Shown one piece after another: positions 6,661-9,712 of a stretch of DNA of 9,712 nucleotides. Position numbers and translations under genes: made by a program. Below the pieces are notes generated by a model. The model saw nothing but the letters and a program-made list of their open reading frames with translations, made no database searches and had not been told where the DNA came from. Every line of letters begins with the position of its first letter. Position 1 is the first letter of the stretch. The DNA comes from Gemmatimonadota bacterium (GTDB lineage: Bacteria; Gemmatimonadota; Gemmatimonadetes; Gemmatimonadales; GWC2-71-9): assembly GCA_024640185.1 (NCBI GenBank), contig JAHEFN010000069.1, positions 1 to 9,712 of the forward strand, read 5' to 3'.

Positions 6661-7884
6661 ATGCCCAGACTCCGTCCCCCGTTCCCGCTGCTTCTCGCGG
6701 CCCTGCTCCTCGCCTGCACCGAGTCGGGAACCGGCCCCGGCATCGACCCGCCCCCCACCGGCACCCCGGATCCCCCGGCACCGACCACCGGCACCCTGCG
6801 GATCACCGCGACCACCACCGGTGACGAGCGGCCGGGGGCGCTCGACTTCCGCGTTGGGAGCGGGGGGTACAACCTCCTCCCCAACGGGACCTCGACCGTC
6901 GACGACCTCGCGCCCGGGAGCTACCAGGCCGACCTCACCCTCCCCCCGAACTGTGCCGTGTCGGCCGGAACGGTTCCGGTCACGGTGCTGATCGTGGCCG
7001 GCGCGACGATCGATCTCACCATTGGCGTCACCTGCCGTTTCCGGGAGATCATGATCATGATCTCCCGGGAGTTTGTCACCTCCGGCTCGCCGGCGGACCA
7101 GGTGGTCCGGCTCAACGTCGATGACGGGGGGGTGCGGCTGCTCTCGGACGGTCGCTCGTGGCACAGCTATCCCCGGTTGTCTCCCGACGGTTCGACGATC
7201 GCCGTCAACCGTGGGGGTGGTGCGGCCGGACTCGTACTGATGGACCGTGATGGCACCAACGTCCGCCAGCTCACCTCGCCGTACTCGGGGCTGGACGGCT
7301 ACGACATCCACTTCCACCCGGCCTGGTCCCCCGACGGGAGCAGGATCGCCTACATCCGGTGGGGGCTGGGCGGACGCCCGAGTCGGATCGTGATTGTCGG
7401 CGCGGACGGCACGAGCCCGATCGACACCGGGGTCGAGGCTTACAATGGGCTCGACTGGTCGCCGGTCGGTGACCGTCTCCTGGCGATCGGGATCGGCTCC
7501 CAGGTCATCGTCGACCTGAGCACCATGGCGGAGCGGGCGGTCGTGGATGCCACCCACTACCGCACCGATGCCCGATGGTCCCCCGATGGCACCCGCATGC
7601 TGGTGGAGCGGTTGACGAAGTGGGGCGAGCCTCAGGTCACCTCGCTCTGGATTGCCGACGCCGAGGGGGTACCGCTCTTCCAGGTGCAGACCTCGGCGTA
7701 CAGCTGGGTCGGCGGGGCCACCTGGTCGCGGGACGGCAGCCAGATTGCCTTCGTCGGGGTCGACGCCGCAGGCCGCCACGTCGTCCGGGCCAACCCCGAC
7801 GGCAGCTCCCCGGTGGTGCTCTACTCGGCGTCGCCCACGTCCCGAATCCACTTTCTCGATTGGCACTGCGGGCCCTGCCGGTGA
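6661..7884 (+). CDS. TolB/WD40-like beta-propeller lipoprotein
   Basis: The 407-residue product starts with a lipoprotein signal peptide: R3 and R5, a hydrophobic core 8-18, and the lipobox LLAC with Cys19. It is therefore predicted to be exported and lipid-anchored. A Pro/Thr/Gly linker (about 23-44) leads to a small beta domain (about 45-125) resembling carbohydrate-binding or PEGA-like folds, with paired cysteines Cys98 and Cys125. A TolB-like propeller follows (about 130-402), with repeats marked by LSPDGSTIAV (173-182), WSPDGSRIAY (222-231), WSPVGDRLLA (266-275), WSPDGTRMLV (306-315) and WSRDGSQIAF (355-364). Five clear repeats suggest a partial or six-bladed propeller. The chain ends in HCGPCR (402-407). 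ATG 6661 was chosen because of the signal peptide; the frame opens at 6478 but that extension is arginine-rich and unlikely. The gene overlaps the next by GTGA. The likely role is binding or scaffolding in the envelope; no substrate is evident. Confidence 0.85.
   Translation: MPRLRPPFPLLLAALLLACTESGTGPGIDPPPTGTPDPPAPTTGTLRITATTTGDERPGALDFRVGSGGYNLLPNGTSTVDDLAPGSYQADLTLPPNCAVSAGTVPVTVLIVAGATIDLTIGVTCRFREIMIMISREFVTSGSPADQVVRLNVDDGGVRLLSDGRSWHSYPRLSPDGSTIAVNRGGGAAGLVLMDRDGTNVRQLTSPYSGLDGYDIHFHPAWSPDGSRIAYIRWGLGGRPSRIVIVGADGTSPIDTGVEAYNGLDWSPVGDRLLAIGIGSQVIVDLSTMAERAVVDATHYRTDARWSPDGTRMLVERLTKWGEPQVTSLWIADAEGVPLFQVQTSAYSWVGGATWSRDGSQIAFVGVDAAGRHVVRANPDGSSPVVLYSASPTSRIHFLDWHCGPCR
7041..7068. repeat. 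Perfect 28-base palindrome within the lipoprotein gene
   Basis: The half-site CCGGGAGATCATGA is followed at once by its exact reverse complement, with no spacer and no mismatch; the symmetry stops at both ends. The centre carries ATCATGATCATGATC. In the gene it encodes REIMIMISR at the junction between the small beta domain and the propeller. It could be a protein binding site or a cruciform-forming element, or a by-product of the alternating Ile-Met codons. Confidence 0.9.
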
Positions 7885-8381
7885 TCCGCCAGGCCGCCCC
7901 GGCCGACGCCGAGGCCATCGTGGCGATCTACAACCACTACATCGCCACCTCCATCGCGACCTTCGAGGAGGAGGCGGTCGACGCCGGCGAGATGCGCGCC
8001 CGGATGGCGGCCGTTGATGCGGCCGGGTTGCCCTGGTTGGTGGCGGAAAGGGAGGGCACTCTGCTCGGATATGCCTACGCCACCCGGTGGCGAGGGCGGC
8101 CGGCGTACCGTTTCTCCTGTGAGATCACCGTGTACCTTGCCTCGGATGCGTTGGGGAAGGGCATCGGTACCGCCCTGTACGGTGCCCTCTTCCCGCGCCT
8201 CGAGGCCCAGGGGCTCCACCTGGTGATCGGTGGCATCGCGCTTCCCAATGAGGCCAGTGTGGCCCTGCACGAAAGGTTCGGGATGACCAAGACCGCCCAT
8301 TTCCATGAAGTCGGCTTCAAGTTCGGGCAGTGGGTGGACGTCGCCTTCTGGGAGCGGCGACTCTCGGGAGGTGCACCGTGA
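7881..8381 (+). CDS. GNAT-family N-acetyltransferase (phosphinothricin acetyltransferase-like)
   Basis: The 166-residue product is a single GNAT domain that would transfer acetyl from acetyl-CoA to an amine. The N-terminus IRQAAPADAEAIVAIYNHYI (2-21) with STATFEE-like residues after it is typical of the phosphinothricin/methionine-sulfoximine acetyltransferase branch. Glu81 in SCEITVYL (79-86) sits where that branch has its catalytic acid. The acetyl-CoA pyrophosphate loop is LGKGIGTALY (91-100). The C-terminal stretch NEASVALHERFGM (123-135) and FKFGQWVDVAFWERR (146-160) is also characteristic. GTG 7881 was chosen because the fold starts there and it overlaps the lipoprotein stop as GTGA; no good ribosome binding site is present, so translation probably depends on coupling. 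The substrate is unknown; such enzymes often act on methionine derivatives or related amino acids rather than the herbicide. Its stop overlaps the next GTG. Confidence 0.9.
   Translation: MIRQAAPADAEAIVAIYNHYIATSIATFEEEAVDAGEMRARMAAVDAAGLPWLVAEREGTLLGYAYATRWRGRPAYRFSCEITVYLASDALGKGIGTALYGALFPRLEAQGLHLVIGGIALPNEASVALHERFGMTKTAHFHEVGFKFGQWVDVAFWERRLSGGAP
8366..8371 (+). promoter_or_regulatory. Ribosome binding site fixing the GTG start of the second lipoprotein
   Basis: GGGAGG lies 6 bases before GTG 8378. It favours this start, which also gives a correct lipoprotein signal peptide, over the in-frame ATG at 8330 inside the acetyltransferase gene. Confidence 0.75.
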
Positions 8382-9079
8382 GCGGACGTCACTGGTTCGG
8401 TCTCGTGATGCTCATCGGATGCATGCCACCCGACGCCACGGAGTTGGCACGGTCGGCGGCGGCCGCGAACCAGATCCTCGACGGAGCCCAACGATCATTG
8501 GGCGTGAGAGCCGGCGGTGATGCACTGGACCTGGTGGCCGAGGCGGCGGTCCGGGGACCGGACGTCGAATTCACCACGGTCATTCACTCGGCCCGCGACG
8601 GTCGCGCCCGGATGGACCAGGGGCCTCGACGGTTCTTGGGTGGCATGGGCCGGGCCGGAGGGTGGTATCTGGACGCCGATTCGATCCAGGTCGGTGCACT
8701 CGGTCCGCGGTTGGAGTACATCCGGGGACACGAACTCCACATGATGGCGCTCGATCCACGCTCCCGCTTGGGCAACCCGCTCTATGTCGGGGTGGTCCCG
8801 CTCGGCGAAAGCCTGGCCTTCGCCGTGAGCCTTGAACTGCCGGAGGGCGAGAAGTTCCTCGCCTACTTCAATACCCTCGATACCGTCCCGGTCGGGTTCG
8901 TCGTGGAATCGCAGGATCCGGTCGTCGTCGTCAGTTGGTCGGACTGGCGGGAGCAGGGCGGGGTGCGACTCTTCCACGAGGCGGTGTTTGCTCAGGGCGA
9001 CGAGGAGTTTCGGTATCACTTCACCCGGGTGGAGCTCGGCGCAATCGCCGACAGCCTCTTCGAGCCGCCGGGCGGCTGA
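8378..9079 (+). CDS. Predicted lipoprotein of unknown function
   Basis: The 233-residue product starts with a short lipoprotein signal: Arg4 and His5, a hydrophobic stretch 6-14, and a lipobox LIGC with Cys15. I do not recognise a family with confidence. The mature part has a short helical region (about 20-58, AANQILDGAQRSLG) and then alternating strand-like segments with many charged turns. Examples are FTTVIHSARDGRARMDQG (65-82), GGWYLDADSIQV (94-105), FVVESQDPVVVVSWSDWRE (174-192) and FRYHFTRVELG (211-221). That pattern, of short strands closing with a final amphipathic strand, resembles LolA/LolB-type lipid-carrier folds, but this is only an impression. The GTG start overlaps the acetyltransferase stop as GTGA and has a good ribosome binding site. 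It is the last gene of the three-gene unit, and inverted repeats follow the stop. Confidence 0.8.
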   Translation: MSGRHWFGLVMLIGCMPPDATELARSAAAANQILDGAQRSLGVRAGGDALDLVAEAAVRGPDVEFTTVIHSARDGRARMDQGPRRFLGGMGRAGGWYLDADSIQVGALGPRLEYIRGHELHMMALDPRSRLGNPLYVGVVPLGESLAFAVSLELPEGEKFLAYFNTLDTVPVGFVVESQDPVVVVSWSDWREQGGVRLFHEAVFAQGDEEFRYHFTRVELGAIADSLFEPPGG

Positions 9080-9106
9080 AACCGGCTTCATGCACCGTGT
9101 GAGGGT

Positions 9107-9226
9107 GGGGCACCCAAGGCACGGCAGGGCAGTGGCTTGGGGGTGCCATGGCTGCCACCCTTGGGTGACCTCCGATGAATGGCCTGGAATCCCTGTCCCA
9201 GGGGCGGGGCACTCCCAAGGGGTGCC
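9107..9226. repeat. Cluster of related inverted repeats (GGCACCC-AAGG type)
   Basis: The 191-base gap between the lipoprotein gene and ssrA holds four related GC-rich motifs. They are GGCACCCAAG (9109-9118), its near reverse complement CTTGGGGGTGCC (9136-9147), CACCCTTGGGTG (9156-9167) and the hairpin GGCACTCC-CAA-GGGGTGCC (9208-9226). The first two can form one stem with a two-base bulge, and the last is an 8-pair stem with one G-T pair. None has a T-tract, so a classic intrinsic terminator is not clear, though read-through from the lipoprotein operon could be slowed here. No coding sequence was seen in this gap. Confidence 0.6.
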
Positions 9227-9256
9227 TTGACCTCGCGCGTGGAGGGGGCTTCGGGC

Positions 9257-9262
9257 TATCTT
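9257..9262 (+). promoter_or_regulatory. Candidate -10 box for ssrA
   Basis: TATCTT ends 8 bases before the predicted 5' base of the tmRNA at 9271, the expected distance for a -10 element. A TTGACC at 9227-9232 looks like a -35 box but is 24 bases away, too far for a standard housekeeping promoter. Mature tmRNA 5' ends are made by RNase P, so the true transcription start may lie elsewhere. Confidence 0.35.
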
Positions 9263-9270
9263 CAGGGCAC

Positions 9271-9634
9271 GGGGGCGACTGGCTTCGACGGGTTGATAGA
9301 AGGCCTCGCCGCGTGCCCAGGTCCGGGGTCCTGGATAATCCCTTCGGAACTGATTTACCTGCCAACACTGATCTGGCACTGGCTGCGTAAGCTGAGCTAA
9401 CGCTCGCTTGACGCTCCTCCGAGACAGGGGCCCGCCCAGGGCGCCTCGATTGGATCGATAATCTGGGCTAGCGAACGGTGGTCCTCCGACACCGTGAGCG
9501 AGCATTCAGGAGGTCAACGTCGGGAAGGACGGCTCCGTGCCGGCCCGACGCCAAGCTGGAAGCGGAGCCTACGCACGTAGACGCGGTCCCGGACGCTGAT
9601 TCGGACCAGGGTTCGATTCCCTGCGCCTCCACTA
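9271..9634 (+). ncRNA. ssrA: tmRNA (transfer-messenger RNA)
   Basis: tmRNA with SmpB rescues stalled ribosomes and tags the unfinished protein for proteolysis. The 5' end GGGGGCGACTGGCTTCGACGG is the family hallmark. Bases 9271-9277 pair with CGCCTCC at 9624-9630 (one G-U) as the acceptor stem. The T arm is CAGGG-TTCGATT-CCCTG at 9607-9623. A long helix pairs CCGCGT (9309-9314) with ACGCGG (9581-9586). A first pseudoknot includes CCAGG (9317-9321) with CCTGG (9330-9334), and loop bases TCCG with CGGA downstream. The tag ORF lies at 9361-9390. The region from about 9391 to 9560 holds further hairpins expected for pseudoknots 2-4. The 3' end reads A-CTA instead of A-CCA, so the encoded RNA probably ends at the discriminator A (9631) and CCA is added afterwards. 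The gene is one-piece, not the permuted two-piece type. Confidence 0.97.
9361..9390 (+). other. tmRNA tag-peptide reading frame
   Basis: The frame GCC AAC ACT GAT CTG GCA CTG GCT GCG TAA encodes ANTDLALAA. With the alanine carried by the tmRNA itself the tag would be AANTDLALAA. The resume codon is chosen because it lies about 12 bases after the first pseudoknot, and because T and A stand at positions -5 and -4 as in the E. coli signal. The LAA end is the usual ClpXP-type degron. An earlier in-frame GGA (9346) could give a longer tag, but it overlaps the pseudoknot pairing. Confidence 0.85.
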
Positions 9635-9647
9635 GGACGACCAACGG

Positions 9648-9696
9648 AAGAGGACAGACGACGACCGGGTGAACCCCACCGTCGCCTGTCCTCTTT
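9648..9696 (+). terminator. Terminator-like hairpin after ssrA
   Basis: AAGAGGACAG at 9648-9657 pairs perfectly with CTGTCCTCTT at 9686-9695. Inside it CGACG pairs with CGTCG and GGG with CCC around a TGAA tip, with small internal mismatches. The descending arm is followed by a pyrimidine stretch (TCTCCTG) rather than a pure T run. The position 14-17 bases beyond the tmRNA end supports intrinsic termination of ssrA. Confidence 0.8.
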
Positions 9697-9712
9697 CTCC
9701 TGCCCCCAACCT

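Noticed and set aside
6511..7866. 451-codon open frame on the minus strand opposite the propeller lipoprotein
   Set aside because: Its composition is that of a shadow, with no motif, signal or ribosome binding site; the plus-strand lipoprotein is well supported.
9227..9232. TTGACC as the -35 box of ssrA
   Set aside because: The spacing to the TATCTT candidate is 24 bases, outside the normal range, and no better -10 sits 16-18 bases downstream.
9478..9672. Small open frames within and beyond ssrA on both strands
   Set aside because: They cross the structured tmRNA and its terminator and carry no protein features.

Overview
The window is GC-rich bacterial DNA, densely packed with short gaps and many GTG starts sitting in 4-base GTGA overlaps. 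Codon use is strongly GC3-biased. The surface lipoprotein at 6661-7884 combines a LLAC-type lipobox, a Pro/Thr/Gly linker, a small beta domain with two cysteines, and TolB-like 'SPDG' propeller repeats. That style is very common in Gemmatimonadota, so a member of that phylum, perhaps from a metagenome, is my best guess. This is inference from protein style, not a phylogenetic result.

Layout: (1) 1-2663, plus strand: the 3' part of lysA (diaminopimelate decarboxylase; the 5' end lies outside the window) overlapping guaA (GMP synthase) by 4 bases. (2) 2668-3153, minus strand: a lone PTS EIIA/PtsN-like protein, convergent with guaA and divergent from dusB. (3) 3211-5875, plus strand: dusB, larB and corA, with overlapping stop and start codons. 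This is a housekeeping and metal-related operon covering tRNA dihydrouridine, the first step of the nickel-pincer cofactor, and a CorA divalent-metal channel. (4) 5901-6426, minus strand: an exported DUF302 protein whose frame is broken at a run of seven G's. (5) 6661-9079, plus strand: a tightly coupled three-gene unit of TolB/WD40-like lipoprotein, GNAT acetyltransferase and a second, unrecognised lipoprotein, each overlapping the next by GTGA. (6) 9080-9270: an intergenic stretch full of inverted repeats. (7) 9271-9634: a complete tmRNA (ssrA) with a readable tag ORF (ANTDLALAA), followed by a strong terminator hairpin.

Most of the window is ordinary core-genome content. I do not see a convincing new defence or mobile system: no transposase, integrase, CRISPR array or toxin-antitoxin pair. 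The points most worth checking are the DUF302 frameshift, a perfect 28-base palindrome inside the propeller lipoprotein gene, the coupled lipoprotein-GNAT-lipoprotein operon, the larB-corA coupling, the inverted-repeat cluster before ssrA, and the tmRNA that does not encode CCA.
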